From: Streptococcus canis
GTDB lineage: Bacteria; Bacillota; Bacilli; Lactobacillales; Streptococcaceae
Assembly (NCBI RefSeq): GCF_900636575.1
Contig: NZ_LR134293.1
Coordinates: 490,001-545,000, forward strand
DNA length: 55,000 nucleotides
Direction: 5' to 3'
Shown: in pieces, positions 1 through 10,492 of the stretch
Layout of the letters: each line of letters starts with the position of its first letter
Numbering within the stretch: the first letter of the stretch is position 1
Notes under the pieces: model-generated
Databases searched by the model: none
What the model was told of the DNA's origin: nothing
Seen by the model: the letters and a program-made list of their open reading frames with translations, nothing else
Position numbers and translations under genes: made by a program

Positions 1-182
1 TGCGTCTTCCTTCTCATAACCTTAACAGTTATGGATACTAACCATTAGTTAGTGGGTTCCCCCATTCGGACATCTCTGGATCAGCGCTTACTTACAGCTC
101 CCCAAAGCATTTCGTCGTTTGTCACGTCCTTCTTCGGCTTCTAGTGCCAAGGCATCCACCGTGCGCCCTTATTAACTTAACC
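1..182 (-). rRNA. rrl: 23S ribosomal RNA, 5' end only (cut by window edge)
   Basis: The minus strand from about base 182 reads GGTTAAGTTAATAAGGGCGC and then GGTGGATGCC, the conserved 5' start of 23S rRNA. Only about the first 180 bases are inside the window. It follows 16S and tRNA-Ala in the same direction, so this is a normal 16S-tRNA-23S operon. The exact mature 5' end is approximate. Confidence 0.95.
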
Positions 183-343
183 TTATCTTTTACTAGTATA
201 TCTTAACTAGAAAAAACTCTTTAATACTTACAGCGTTTTCGGTTTATTTCTTGTTACTATTCTTACAATCAATTTCTTGATCGTGGAATTTGATATAGAT
301 ATTCAATTTTCAATGGACAGTTTTTAGGATATCTCTATCCTAA

Positions 344-416
344 TGGAGCCTAGCGGGATCGAACCGCTGACCTCCTGCGTGCAAAGCAGGCGCTCTCCCA
401 GCTGAGCTAAGGCCCC
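344..416 (-). tRNA. tRNA-Ala (anticodon UGC)
   Basis: The minus strand folds as a 73-nt cloverleaf. It starts GGGGCCTTAGCTCAGCTGGG, has the anticodon loop CTTTGCA with anticodon TGC, a T-arm GGTTCGATCCC, and ends in discriminator A without an encoded CCA. It sits in the 16S-23S spacer, the usual place for tRNA-Ala in streptococcal rRNA operons, and is processed from the same precursor. Confidence 0.97.
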
Positions 417-463
417 ACAAGACCTCTCAAAACTAAATAAGACGTCCCTAACGTGTTCCTTTT

Positions 464-2019
<1,556 letters not shown>

Positions 2020-2164
2020 TCTGTTTGTTCTGTCTCGTCTTTCTGTCGCTGACAGATTTATTTCTCGTTTCTTTGACGGGTAATATGTCTCCATATCACC
2101 CTCACGTTTGGTTCGTCTTATTCAGTTCTCAAAGGTCTTGCATCTCTTTCGAGACAACTATTTT

Positions 2165-2193
2165 ATTCTATCAACTTCCTGACCGTTTGTCAA
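2165..2193 (-). promoter_or_regulatory. rRNA operon promoter P2
   Basis: Minus strand -35 TTGACA (2188-2193), 17-bp spacer, -10 TAGAAT (2165-2170). It is the nearer of two tandem promoters before 16S, the usual arrangement in growth-rate-regulated rRNA operons. The leader from here to 16S is about 145 bases. Confidence 0.85.
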
Positions 2194-2253
2194 CCCTTTT
2201 TTTAAAGTTTTTTCAACTGACTCCCTTGCAGATTCATCGCTGACAGCTTTATT

Positions 2254-2283
2254 AGTATACGATATTTCATACCTACCTGTCAA
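2254..2283 (-). promoter_or_regulatory. rRNA operon promoter P1
   Basis: Minus strand -35 TTGACA (2278-2283), 18-bp spacer, -10 TATACT (2254-2259), preceded by an A-rich tract that could act as an UP element. It lies about 90 bases upstream of P2. The left end of the neighbouring insertion sequence begins only about 44 bases upstream of the -35 box. Confidence 0.85.
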
Positions 2284-2326
2284 TACTTTTTTTACTTTCT
2301 ATTACACCTTTTTTACAGTGGTTAAA

Positions 2327-3673
2327 TCTCAAAGTAACTTCTAGGTGTCGTTGAAAACTAGAAATTAGACTGAGACAGAAAAATAAGGTAGAACTTACTT
2401 TGGGACAAGTATGGTATCTATCATGAAACACAAACATTTAACTCTCTCAGACCGTACAGACATTCAAATGGGAATTGAACAACGTAAACCTTTCTCTGCC
2501 ATTGCAGCTAAACTCGGTAAAGCCCCTTCTACCATCTCCAAAGAAGGGCGTCGGAATCTCTTTTTCAAAGAAACTGCCGTACAATCCAATTGTGATGCTT
2601 GCCCACTCCTTAAAAAAGCGCCTTACGTATGCAACAACTGCCAAAAAAAGAGAATGGACTGTGGCTTCAAAAAGCAATTCTATTACGCTAAAAAAGCTCA
2701 GCTCAATTATGAAACTCAGCTTTCTGAAGCTAGAACTGGGGTCGCTCTTAACAAGGAAGAATTTTACCTGATGGATAATATCGTCTCCTCTGCTATCAAA
2801 AAAGGACAACACCTTAATCACATCATTTCATCGAATAACTTAACTGCTTCTAGAGCCAGTAGCTACCGATACTTAGAAAAGGGCTATCTCTCTGCTAGAC
2901 CTATCGACTTCCCTCGAGTTGTTAAGTTTAGAAAACCTAGAACGAGCCAGCTACCTCCGATTCCTAAGAGCGACAAAGTCGGAAGATCTTATCAGGTTTT
3001 CCAGAAGTATCTCACCAAGGAAGGCCTAACTTCCTGGATTGAAATGGACACTGTTATTGGACGAATTGGCGGTAAGGGACTTCTCACCTTCAACGTCGTT
3101 TTCTGTAACTTCATCTTTGCCAGACTTCTTGATAATAAGACCGCTGCCCAAGTCGCTAAGCATCTCTACACTATCAAGAACGACTTCTTTAACGCCGATA
3201 GAGACTTCTACGAATTTTCCCTTGTCATTCTAACCGACAATGGCGGAGAGTTCGCTAGAGTGGATGATAGTGAAATGGACATCAGAGGTGAGCTAAAACT
3301 CGTTTTCTGTGACCCTAACCGCTCTGACCAGAAGGCTCGTATTGAAAAGAATCACACCCTTCTAAGAGACATTCTCCCTAAAGGAACAAGTTTTGACAAC
3401 TTAACTCAGGACGATATCAACCTCGTCTGTTCTCATATGAATGGGGTCAGACGACATGCTCTATACGGAAAATCTGCTTATGAGCTCTTTACATTCACTT
3501 ATGGGAAAGATATCGCTACTTTACTTGGTATCACTAAAATCGACCCTGAAGACGTCCTACAGTCGCCAAGGTTGTTGGACAAGTAAACTCTTAATACTAA
3601 ACCAATAAATCTCAAAAATTAGAAAGGAACTTGTCCCATCCGAATTTCCAGTTACCTAGAACTTACTTTGAGA
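2327..3673 (+). mobile_element. IS30-family insertion sequence between the rRNA promoter and the ribosomal-protein cluster
   Basis: A transposase gene is bracketed by 20-bp inverted repeats: TCTCAAAGTAACTTCTAGGT at 2327-2346 and ACCTAGAACTTACTTTGAGA at 3654-3673, matching at 19 of 20 positions. This gives an element of about 1347 bp. A shorter inner inverted pair, TGGGACAAGT (2401-2410) and ACTTGTCCCA (3629-3638), tightly brackets the gene. No clear target duplication is visible, and additional copies of the end motif occur nearby, so the outer limits are not certain. It interrupts no recognisable gene and leaves both rRNA promoters intact. Confidence 0.75.
2411..3586 (+). CDS. IS30-family transposase
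   Basis: A 391-residue DDE transposase. The N-terminal part (about 5-50) is a helix-turn-helix with KAPSTISKE, typical of IS30 proteins. Residues 61-84 hold cysteines C61, C64, C74, C77 and C84, suggesting a small zinc-binding knuckle. The catalytic core has D213 (EMDTVIG), D276 (LTDNGGEF) and E312 (ARIEKNH), so all three acidic residues are present and the reading frame is intact. Homologues often begin MKHKHLTLSDR, so the ATG at 2423 is a possible alternative start; neither start has a strong ribosome site. It differs clearly from the transposase at 19458. The element may be active, but that is inference. Confidence 0.9.
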   Translation: MVSIMKHKHLTLSDRTDIQMGIEQRKPFSAIAAKLGKAPSTISKEGRRNLFFKETAVQSNCDACPLLKKAPYVCNNCQKKRMDCGFKKQFYYAKKAQLNYETQLSEARTGVALNKEEFYLMDNIVSSAIKKGQHLNHIISSNNLTASRASSYRYLEKGYLSARPIDFPRVVKFRKPRTSQLPPIPKSDKVGRSYQVFQKYLTKEGLTSWIEMDTVIGRIGGKGLLTFNVVFCNFIFARLLDNKTAAQVAKHLYTIKNDFFNADRDFYEFSLVILTDNGGEFARVDDSEMDIRGELKLVFCDPNRSDQKARIEKNHTLLRDILPKGTSFDNLTQDDINLVCSHMNGVRRHALYGKSAYELFTFTYGKDIATLLGITKIDPEDVLQSPRLLDK

Positions 3674-4189
3674 CATCTCAGAGCCAGTAGCTTTAGTGTA
3701 CTCTTTTTTTTCTCATTTTTGAACTCTAAACTCCTATGATAACAACTTTTTAACAAAAACAGAACTTAGTCTGAGACTAAATTCTGCGATTTTATGCGGG
3801 TTTCTCATACTAAATGCCATTTCATAGTAACCTAGAACTTACTCTGAGAATTTAGCCCTTTTTTACAGTTCTGTTGGTAACGACTTGAAATTCAAGGAGT
3901 TTAAATCAAAAAAGAGGATTTTTAGCAACTCTTACCTCAATTTAAATAACAATAAGAAGAATAAATATTTTTATCGTCAACTTTACTATCCAATCGCTTT
4001 TAAAAATTTACTGCCGGAAATTTACGGAAAGGAGTTTATCACTACTTATTGGGTGCTTACGATTCTCGAGTAAGCTTTTACCTACTCTAGTCGCCTTTAC
4101 AGCTCCTAAATAGCCTTATAACACCCGTGATGCCTCCTCTATACATTCCATCTGATATTAAAACCTAAAAGCAACGATATGCGTTTATA
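3674..4189. other. Gene-free stretch with repeats of the insertion-sequence end motif
   Basis: No convincing gene is seen. The tract holds two further copies of the IS end motif: CAGAACTTAGTCTGAGACT at 3760-3778, itself nearly palindromic, and ACCTAGAACTTACTCTGAGA at 3830-3849. A 62-codon open frame at 3885-4073 has a non-ATG start, very Lys/Asn-rich composition and no recognisable domain, so it is not called as a gene. The stretch may be a graveyard of older insertion ends. Confidence 0.5.
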
Positions 4190-4251
4190 AAATGACAAAA
4201 CGCCTGCTTACGAAACGTTTCTAATCTATAGAGACGTTTCGTAAACAAGCG
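4190..4251 (-). terminator. Terminator of the S10-spc-alpha ribosomal cluster
   Basis: A long imperfect hairpin at 4201-4251, with arms of about 22 bp pairing at roughly 19 positions, is followed on the minus strand by TTTTGTCATTTT. A second perfect 9-bp stem (CCGCTAGGA/TCCTAGCGG, 4280-4301) lies between it and rplQ and has no T-run. Together they end transcription about 100-180 bases after rplQ. Confidence 0.75.
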
Positions 4252-4374
4252 TTACACATTAACAATATGATGAGTGTTCCCGCTAGGAAAAATCCTAGCG
4301 GTAGACCAGAGCTAGACTAAGAATATCCTAAAAAGTTATTCCATCATCATAACACTCAACAAAATTGATAAAAA

Positions 4375-4761
4375 TTAAACTAATTCGATAATTGCCATTG
4401 GAGCAGCATCTCCACGGCGTGGTTCTGTTTTAAGAATACGAGTGTATCCACCGTTGCGTTCTGCATAACGAGGTGCAATTTCTGAGAAAAGTTTTTGAAG
4501 AGCTGTTGTTGATGTGTATTTATCAGTAGTTTCATCATAGTTTTCTGATGCAATTTCGTTACGAACGTATGCAGCTGCTTGGCGACGAGCATGAAGATCA
4601 CCACGTTTACCAAGAGTAATCATTTTTTCAACTGTTTTACGGATTTCTTTTGCACGTGCTTCTGTCGTTACAATTGATTCGTTAATCAAAAGATCTGTCG
4701 TCAAATCACGAAGCATTGCTTTACGTTGTGAGCTAGTGCGTCCTAGTTTACGGTAAGCCAT
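4375..4761 (-). CDS. rplQ: 50S ribosomal protein L17
   Basis: 128 residues, a normal length for bacterial L17, starting [20 protein letters not shown], the conserved N-terminus that binds 23S rRNA near the exit tunnel. The ATG has AGGAGG seven bases upstream. It is the last gene of the ribosomal cluster, 14 bases after rpoA, and is followed by the terminator hairpins. No defects are seen. Confidence 0.98.
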   Translation of the reverse strand: MAYRKLGRTSSQRKAMLRDLTTDLLINESIVTTEARAKEIRKTVEKMITLGKRGDLHARRQAAAYVRNEIASENYDETTDKYTSTTALQKLFSEIAPRYAERNGGYTRILKTEPRRGDAAPMAIIELV

Positions 4762-4775
4762 TTTGTCCTCCTATA

Positions 4776-5714
4776 TTATTTATCGTTTTTTAGTCCTAGA
4801 CCTAAATCAGCAAGTTTAACCTTAACTTCTTCAAGGCTCTTACGTCCAAGGTTACGGACTTTCATCATTTCAGGCTCAGATTTTTCTGTTAAATCGAAGA
4901 CAGTATTAATACCTGCGCGTTTCAAACAGTTATATGAGCGTACGGACAAATCAAGTTCCTCAATGGTTCGGTCAAGTACCTTTTCATCGCTCACTGTTTC
5001 AGTTTCTTTCATTACTTCAGTTGCTTTAGCAACATCCGTCAAATCAGTAAACAAGTTCAAGTGTTCGATTAAAACTCGAGCAGATAGACCTAAAGCATCT
5101 TCAGGAATAATTGTTCCGTTTGTCATGATTTCAATAGTTAATTTATCGAATCCGTCATTGCTACCCACACGGGCAGGTTCTACTTGATAATTAACTTTTT
5201 TAACTGGCGTATAGATTGAATCTACGGCCAATGTACCCACAGGTGCATCATCTTTTTTGTTGCCTTCTGCTGGCACATAACCACGCTTTTTAGCAACGGT
5301 CATTGTAGCTCTCAAGGAATGTCCTTCAGCAATTGTAAAAAGATAATGATCCGGGTTAACAAGTTCGATATCACTATCTGTAAGAATATCACCAGCTGTA
5401 ACTTCTGCTGGCCCTTCTACCTCAAGCTCGATAATCTTTTCGTCTTCGACATATGATTTCACAGCAAGTCCCTTAACATTAAGGATGATTTGCATGACAT
5501 CTTCACGTACACCTGGGATTGTATCAAATTCGTGTAGTACTCCATCAATTTTAATTGATGTTACTGCTGCACCTGGAAGTGAAGACAAGAGTACACGACG
5601 AAGAGAATTACCTAGAGTTGTTCCGTAACCACGTTCAAGTGGTTCGATTACAAATCTACCGTAATCTTTATTTTCATCAATTTTTGTTATTATTGGTTTT
5701 TCAAACTCAATCAT
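4776..5714 (-). CDS. rpoA: DNA-directed RNA polymerase alpha subunit
   Basis: 312 residues. The N-terminal domain (about 1-230) dimerises and assembles the polymerase core; it carries [20 protein letters not shown] near residue 30. A flexible linker follows. The C-terminal domain (about 245-312) has the helix-hairpin-helix segment [13 protein letters not shown] and contacts UP elements and activators. It lies between rpsK (45 bases upstream) and rplQ, the standard alpha-operon position, so polymerase is made together with ribosomes. Confidence 0.98.
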   Translation of the reverse strand: MIEFEKPIITKIDENKDYGRFVIEPLERGYGTTLGNSLRRVLLSSLPGAAVTSIKIDGVLHEFDTIPGVREDVMQIILNVKGLAVKSYVEDEKIIELEVEGPAEVTAGDILTDSDIELVNPDHYLFTIAEGHSLRATMTVAKKRGYVPAEGNKKDDAPVGTLAVDSIYTPVKKVNYQVEPARVGSNDGFDKLTIEIMTNGTIIPEDALGLSARVLIEHLNLFTDLTDVAKATEVMKETETVSDEKVLDRTIEELDLSVRSYNCLKRAGINTVFDLTEKSEPEMMKVRNLGRKSLEEVKVKLADLGLGLKNDK

Positions 5715-5759
5715 CTTTTCACCCCTCGAAACGAAACTTGTGTACTATTTGTTATATGA

Positions 5760-6143
5760 TTATACACGACGACGTTTTGGAGGACGAGCACCATTATGCG
5801 GTACAGGAGTCACATCACGAATTGCAGTTACTTCAAGACCGGCAGCAGCCAGGGCACGGATAGCTGATTCACGACCTGAACCAGGACCTTTTACAGTAAC
5901 TTCAACAGTTTTTAGTCCGTGTTCTTGTGCAGATTTTGCAGCAGCTTCTGCAGCCATTTGAGCAGCAAACGGAGTAGATTTACGAGAACCTTTGAAACCA
6001 AGAGCACCAGCTGATGACCATGCAAGAGCATTGCCATGCACATCTGTAATCATAACAATAGTGTTATTAAATGTAGCGTGAATATGTGCAACACCAGATT
6101 CGATGTTCTTTTTCACACGGCGTTTACGTGTTGGTTTAGCCAA
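5760..6143 (-). CDS. rpsK: 30S ribosomal protein S11
   Basis: 127 residues with the conserved stretches [13 protein letters not shown] and the basic tail [12 protein letters not shown]11 sits on the platform of the small subunit and shapes the mRNA exit path. The start has GGAGG upstream and follows rpsM by 17 bases in the alpha operon. Confidence 0.98.
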
Positions 6144-6160
6144 TTTTTTTACCTCCTATT

Positions 6161-6526
6161 TTATTTTTTCTTACCTGCAATCGCAACAGCTTTACCTTTA
6201 CGAGTGCGAGCATTGTTTTTAGTGTTTTGTCCACGGACAGGAAGTCCACGACGGTGACGGATTCCACGGTATGAACCGATTTCCATCAAACGTTTGATGT
6301 TCAAGTTAACTTCACGACGAAGGTCACCTTCAACTTTAATTGCATCTACTTCACGACGGATAGCGTCTTCTTGATCTGATGTCAAATCTTTAACACGGAT
6401 ATCTTCTGAAATACCAGCAGCTGCTAAGATTTTTTTAGATGTTGCAAGACCAATTCCGTACACATAAGTAAGTGAAATTACTACGCGTTTATCATTTGGA
6501 ATATCAACTCCAGCAATACGAGCCAT
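6161..6526 (-). CDS. rpsM: 30S ribosomal protein S13
   Basis: 121 residues beginning [19 protein letters not shown], with the helix-two-turn-helix that contacts 16S rRNA and the Lys/Arg-rich C-terminal tail ([16 protein letters not shown]) that reaches the P-site tRNA. It lies between rpmJ and rpsK with 17-base gaps on both sides. Length and sequence are normal. Confidence 0.98.
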   Translation of the reverse strand: MARIAGVDIPNDKRVVISLTYVYGIGLATSKKILAAAGISEDIRVKDLTSDQEDAIRREVDAIKVEGDLRREVNLNIKRLMEIGSYRGIRHRRGLPVRGQNTKNNARTRKGKAVAIAGKKK

Positions 6527-6543
6527 TTTTTCTCCTTTCTATT

Positions 6544-6660
6544 TTATCCTTGACGTTGTTTGTGTTTTGGATTTGTTGGACAAATCACCATAACACGACC
6601 GTTACGACGAATAACTTTACAGTATTCGCAAATTGGTTTAACCGATGGTCTTACCTTCAT
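6544..6660 (-). CDS. rpmJ: 50S ribosomal protein L36 (zinc-binding form)
   Basis: A 38-residue gene, easy to miss by size, starting [17 protein letters not shown]. The ligands C11, C14, C27 and H33 form the zinc ribbon of the C+ form of L36. Its gene lies between infA and rpsM, as in other Firmicutes, with a good ribosome site (GGAGGGATT) before the ATG at 6660. Confidence 0.97.
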
Positions 6661-6685
6661 GTTTTAATCCCTCCAATTATTTCGA

Positions 6686-6904
6686 TTATTTAAAGAGGTA
6701 TGTGATACGTCCACGTGTCAAGTCGTATGGACTCATCTCCACAGTAACACGATCACCCACTAAAATACGAATGTAATTTTTACGGATTTTTCCTGATACA
6801 GTTGCTAGAATTTGATGTCCATTTTCCAATTCAACAGTAAACATTGCATTTGGCATTGTTTCTACTACTTTGCCTTCAATTTCAATCACGTCTTCTTTTG
6901 CCAC
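6686..6904 (-). CDS. infA: Translation initiation factor IF-1 (GTG start)
   Basis: 72 residues, one S1/OB-fold domain that occupies the ribosomal A site during initiation. The true start is the GTG at 6902-6904, giving [11 protein letters not shown] (Met in the protein): AGGGGG stands about eight bases upstream, and the family is 72 residues long. An ATG 18 codons further upstream is in frame but would add a non-conserved extension. A promoter just upstream (6978-7006) may let infA and the genes after it be transcribed apart from secY-adk. Confidence 0.96.
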   Translation of the reverse strand: MAKEDVIEIEGKVVETMPNAMFTVELENGHQILATVSGKIRKNYIRILVGDRVTVEMSPYDLTRGRITYLFK

Positions 6905-6977
6905 GCAAAAGTACCCCCTAAATTTCGATTTGATGTCCTCTGAGTACAGAGGTAACAATTATAAGTCAGACTAGCCT

Positions 6978-7006
6978 ATTATATCACTTGACTTCTAGTT
7001 TCGCAA
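6978..7006 (-). promoter_or_regulatory. Internal promoter before infA
   Basis: Minus strand -35 TTGCGA (7001-7006), 17-bp spacer, -10 TATAAT (6978-6983) with an extended TG just before it. It lies in the 117-base gap between adk and infA, so the infA-rpmJ-rpsM-rpsK-rpoA-rplQ block may have its own start within the long ribosomal operon. Confidence 0.7.
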
Positions 7007-7021
7007 GCTATTTATGATATT

Positions 7022-7663
7022 TTATTTTAGGTTTGTGATGACTTTTTCAATATCAGCAAAAACTTTTGAAATGTCTTTATTTCCATCAATATCATAAACA
7101 ATATCTGCTTGACGATAATGGTTAAGAATTGGTTGACCTTGTGCAATATTAACATCTAAACGACGTTTAACTGTTTCAGGTTTGTCATCTTCCCGTTGAT
7201 AAAAATCTTCTTCGTTATAATCACTTGCTGGTGGGTTAAAGACTTTATGGAATGTTTCGCCTGTTTTCTTGTTAATGATACGACCACTAAGTCTTTCAAC
7301 AAGAGCAGTAGGATCCACATCAATATTAATGACCCCATCCAAAGTAAGTCCTAGTGCTTTTAACGTAGCATCCAAAGCATGTGCCTGTTCAATGGTGCGT
7401 GGATAACCATCTAATAAGAAGCCCTTTTCGTTAATATCATCTTGTGACAGACGTTCTTTAACGATTCCATTTGTTACTTCATCAGGTACCAGATCACCTT
7501 TGTCAATATAAGACTTAGCGAGAACACCCATTTCAGTTTGGTTAGCCATAGCTGCACGGAACATATCACCTGTTGAGATATGGATAAGTCCAAAGGCTTC
7601 AACAATCTTTGCAGCTTGGGTTCCTTTACCAGCTCCTGGTAAGCCCATGATTAAAAGATTCAT
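7022..7663 (-). CDS. adk: Adenylate kinase
   Basis: 213 residues; converts ATP and AMP to two ADP. The P-loop [10 protein letters not shown] lies at residues 7-16, the AMP-site segment DGYPRT near residue 85, and a long LID region around 125-165. Many Gram-positive enzymes have four cysteines holding zinc in the LID; here there are none, so the LID is presumably held by hydrogen bonds as in E. coli. The start at 7663 (MNLLIMG) has GAGGAG upstream; an in-frame extension of 38 codons is not conserved. It follows secY by 144 bases. Confidence 0.97.
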   Translation of the reverse strand: MNLLIMGLPGAGKGTQAAKIVEAFGLIHISTGDMFRAAMANQTEMGVLAKSYIDKGDLVPDEVTNGIVKERLSQDDINEKGFLLDGYPRTIEQAHALDATLKALGLTLDGVINIDVDPTALVERLSGRIINKKTGETFHKVFNPPASDYNEEDFYQREDDKPETVKRRLDVNIAQGQPILNHYRQADIVYDIDGNKDISKVFADIEKVITNLK

Positions 7664-7807
7664 CTTTTTCTCCTCTTTTAAAATAAATGATGACAGGAAA
7701 TAAGTTTCCTTGGTTTTTGTTTTCAAATGGCAATAAGAAATGTTTTGCGACGAAGTCTTATTGTCATTTAAAAACAAAATAGAAGGTTGACAATGTCAAC
7801 CTGTATT

Positions 7808-9112
7808 CTATTCTGCTGTATTCATAAATCCGACATATTTTCTCTTGAGTAGGTAACCTTCAAGTTGTTTCATGCCTTCGATACCAGTTGAAATCAAAAT
7901 GAGCAAGCTTGTCCCACCTAGAGCAATACTAGAGGAAAGGTTGAGAACTTGTTGCGCTGCAATAGGAGCTAGAGAGATAAATGCTAAGAAAATAGCTCCT
8001 ACTGTGGCTAACTTTTTAAGCAATGATGACATAAATTGTTCTGTCTCACGTCCAGGTCGAACACTTGGGATGTATGAGGAATTCTTCTGAAGATTTTCTG
8101 CTGTCTTCTCAGGATTTACTTGTACAAAGGTATAGAAGAACGAGAACAAGATAATCAACAAGGCATAAACCATCATGCCAACTGGAGATTGGTAATTAAA
8201 AAGCTCCTGTAAGCGAGTTAGCCATGGTATATCTCTACCATTTTGAACAAAAGGAATAATCGTACTTGGAATAGTTGTAATCGAGCTGGCAAAGATAACG
8301 GGAATAACGCCGGCTGGATTTACTTTTAATGGAAGGTATGAACTTGTAGGCGCACCTTGCATCAATTTTGTATATTGGATTGGAATTTTGTATTCCGCTT
8401 GTTGAACGTAAGTTGTAAAGAACACGATAGCAAGAACAGCTAAGATTAAAATGCCAACAATGAGATAAGAGGACTGTAAATCACTTGCCTTAACATTTAC
8501 AAAATAATCTTCGCGGATAGTTGCAATGGCGTTAGGAATAGAGGAAATAATACCGGCAAAGATAATCATTGATACCCCATTTCCAAATCCTTTATCTGTA
8601 ATTTGTTCTCCAAGCCAAGTCACAATCACACTACCGGTTGTAAGCAATGCTCCAATAAGCAAATAAGTTTTAACATCTGGTGTTTTTACAAGAGCAACAC
8701 TTGATAAGGTGTTAAATCCTGCTGTGATACCAATCGACTGAGCAAAGGCTAAAACAAGAGAAATATAGCGTGTCGCTTGATTTAATTTCCGGCGACCCAC
8801 TTCACCTTGTTTACCCCACTCAACAAATTTAGGCAAAATATCCATTTGTAACAGTTGAACAACAATGGAAGCCGTAATGTACGGACTAACTCCCATAGAG
8901 AATACTGAAAAATTCCTCATAGCATTCCCACTAACTAAGTTCAACATATTTAAGAAAGGTAGCTCACTCAGTTGCTCTAAGCTTTTTGCGTTTACACCAG
9001 GTACAGTGATATGTGTTCCAATTCGGAATACAAGGATGATAAAGATGGTAAAGAAAATTTTATTTCTTACTGTCTTTATCTTCAAAGCGTCTTTTAGTAT
9101 TTTTAAGAACAT
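7808..9112 (-). CDS. secY: Protein translocase channel subunit SecY
   Basis: 434 residues with ten hydrophobic segments, forming the membrane pore of the Sec translocon that exports proteins such as PcsB from this window. The start MFLKILKDALKIKTVRNKI matches the family N-terminus; a longer in-frame start 13 codons upstream is not conserved. It follows rplO by 16 bases, the usual spc-operon junction. Confidence 0.97.
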   Translation of the reverse strand: MFLKILKDALKIKTVRNKIFFTIFIILVFRIGTHITVPGVNAKSLEQLSELPFLNMLNLVSGNAMRNFSVFSMGVSPYITASIVVQLLQMDILPKFVEWGKQGEVGRRKLNQATRYISLVLAFAQSIGITAGFNTLSSVALVKTPDVKTYLLIGALLTTGSVIVTWLGEQITDKGFGNGVSMIIFAGIISSIPNAIATIREDYFVNVKASDLQSSYLIVGILILAVLAIVFFTTYVQQAEYKIPIQYTKLMQGAPTSSYLPLKVNPAGVIPVIFASSITTIPSTIIPFVQNGRDIPWLTRLQELFNYQSPVGMMVYALLIILFSFFYTFVQVNPEKTAENLQKNSSYIPSVRPGRETEQFMSSLLKKLATVGAIFLAFISLAPIAAQQVLNLSSSIALGGTSLLILISTGIEGMKQLEGYLLKRKYVGFMNTAE

Positions 9113-9128
9113 AATGAGTATCCCCTCA

Positions 9129-9569
9129 TTAGATGACTTCGATTGAACCACCTTTAGCAGTAATGGCTGCTTCAGCAGATTTCGAGAATTTAGCTGCTTT
9201 TACAGTCAATTTTTTAGTCAATTCGCCGTTACCAAGAACTTTAACACCTGATTTTTCAGCACGAACAATTCCAGCCTCTTTAAGAACAACTGGAGTTACT
9301 TCTGTACCATCTTCAAAAACGTTCAATTGATCAAGGTTAACAAGTGCATATTCTTTAGCATTGATGTTTGTAAACCCACGTTTTGGAATACGACGGAACA
9401 ATGGTGTTTGTCCACCTTCAAAACCTAGACGTACACCGCCACCGCTACGAGCTTTTTGACCTTTTTGACCGCGACCAGATGTTTTACCGTTACCTGATGA
9501 TGTCCCACGACCAACGCGGTTACGTGTTTTACGTGAGCCTTCAGCGGCTTTTAATTCATGAAGTTTCAT
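9129..9569 (-). CDS. rplO: 50S ribosomal protein L15
   Basis: 146 residues starting [20 protein letters not shown], with the Gly/Arg-rich N-terminal extension ([18 protein letters not shown]) that threads into 23S rRNA. It is followed by secY after 16 bases, but preceded by an unusually long 213-base spacer after rpmD that is full of inverted repeats. Confidence 0.98.
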   Translation of the reverse strand: MKLHELKAAEGSRKTRNRVGRGTSSGNGKTSGRGQKGQKARSGGGVRLGFEGGQTPLFRRIPKRGFTNINAKEYALVNLDQLNVFEDGTEVTPVVLKEAGIVRAEKSGVKVLGNGELTKKLTVKAAKFSKSAEAAITAKGGSIEVI

Positions 9570-9782
9570 TTTTTCTCCTTTTTTGTAAAATGCTAGCGCC
9601 TCTATGAGGGGAAAGGACTCCCCATAGAAACTCGCCTATACATTAATGATGATTAAGTTACTATCAATAACTTAATGCAGATACGCACTAACCGACCACT
9701 GTTTATTGCCTAAAAAGCAATTCACAAGAGTCGGTTTTGTGCTTGTGTTCATTTATGAAATCAAAGATTTCACAGTTATAAC
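9570..9782 (-). other. rpmD-rplO spacer packed with inverted repeats
   Basis: This 213-base gap inside the spc operon has no open frame of note. It contains at least four hairpins: TCTATGAGGGGA with TCCCCATAGA (9601-9628), TTAAGTTA with TAACTTAA (9653-9675), ACCGAC with GTCGGT (9691-9735), and TGAAATC with GATTTCA (9756-9772). None has a T-run long enough to be a convincing terminator. Processing or stability control of the polycistronic RNA is possible but not shown. Confidence 0.6.
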
Positions 9783-9965
9783 TTATTTAACGTCTTCAAC
9801 TGTAACTAAGTGAGAGATAGCTGTTACCATACCACGGATAGCAGCGTTATCTTCTTTAATTACTGAAGAGTTTAATTTACCAAGTCCAAGAGCAACAACA
9901 GTTTTACGTTGTTCTGGCTTACGTCCGATTGGAGACTTAGTCAAAGTAATTTTAATTTGAGCCAT
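9783..9965 (-). CDS. rpmD: 50S ribosomal protein L30
   Basis: 60 residues ([20 protein letters not shown]), the short bacterial form of L30, a peripheral large-subunit protein. It lies 14 bases after rpsE with a GGGGATC ribosome site. The long, hairpin-rich gap that follows before rplO is atypical. Confidence 0.97.
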
Positions 9966-9979
9966 GATGATCCCCTTTC

Positions 9980-10474
9980 TTATGCTAAGTCAGAAACTGA
10001 GATGCCACGAAGTGCGGCAACTTCTTCTGCACGTTTAAGTTGTTTCAATCCTTCAACAGTTGCACGAACAATGTTGATTGGAGTATTTGAACCAAGAGAT
10101 TTTGAAGTAATATCTGCAATACCTGCTAATTCGATGACGGCACGAACTGCACCACCAGCAGCAACTCCAGAACCTTCTACAGCTGGTTTCAACAATACTT
10201 TAGCTCCACCAAAGTTAGTATAAACTTCGTGAGGAATTGTTGTACCAACCATTGGTACTTCGATCATGTTTTTCTTAGCAGCTTCGACTGCTTTGCGGAT
10301 AGCTTCTGGAACTTCTTGGGCTTTACCAGTACCAAATCCAACACGACCATTTCCATCACCAACAACTACAAGAGCTGCAAAGCGAAGACGACGTCCACCT
10401 TTAACAACTTTTGTAACACGGTTAATCGCAACAACGCGTTCTTCAAGTTCAACTGCATTATCTTTAAATGCCAT
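9980..10474 (-). CDS. rpsE: 30S ribosomal protein S5
   Basis: 164 residues. An N-terminal double-stranded-RNA-binding-like domain carries [16 protein letters not shown], followed by the S5 C-terminal fold. S5 helps translation accuracy and, with S3 and S4, lines the mRNA entry channel. It lies between rplR (18 bases) and rpmD (14 bases) as expected. Confidence 0.98.
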
Positions 10475-10492
10475 TATTTTGTGTCCTCCCTA

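Noticed and set aside
2307..3869. CCTTTTTTACAGT repeated at 2307-2319 and 3857-3869, as a possible target duplication
   Set aside because: The copies are not directly next to the inverted ends (7-8 bases away) and IS30-type duplications are only 2-4 bases; a T-rich 13-mer can recur by chance.
3885..4073. A 62-codon plus-strand frame between the IS30 element and rplQ
   Set aside because: It starts at TTG, has very biased Lys/Asn composition, no domain and lies in AT-rich repeat debris.
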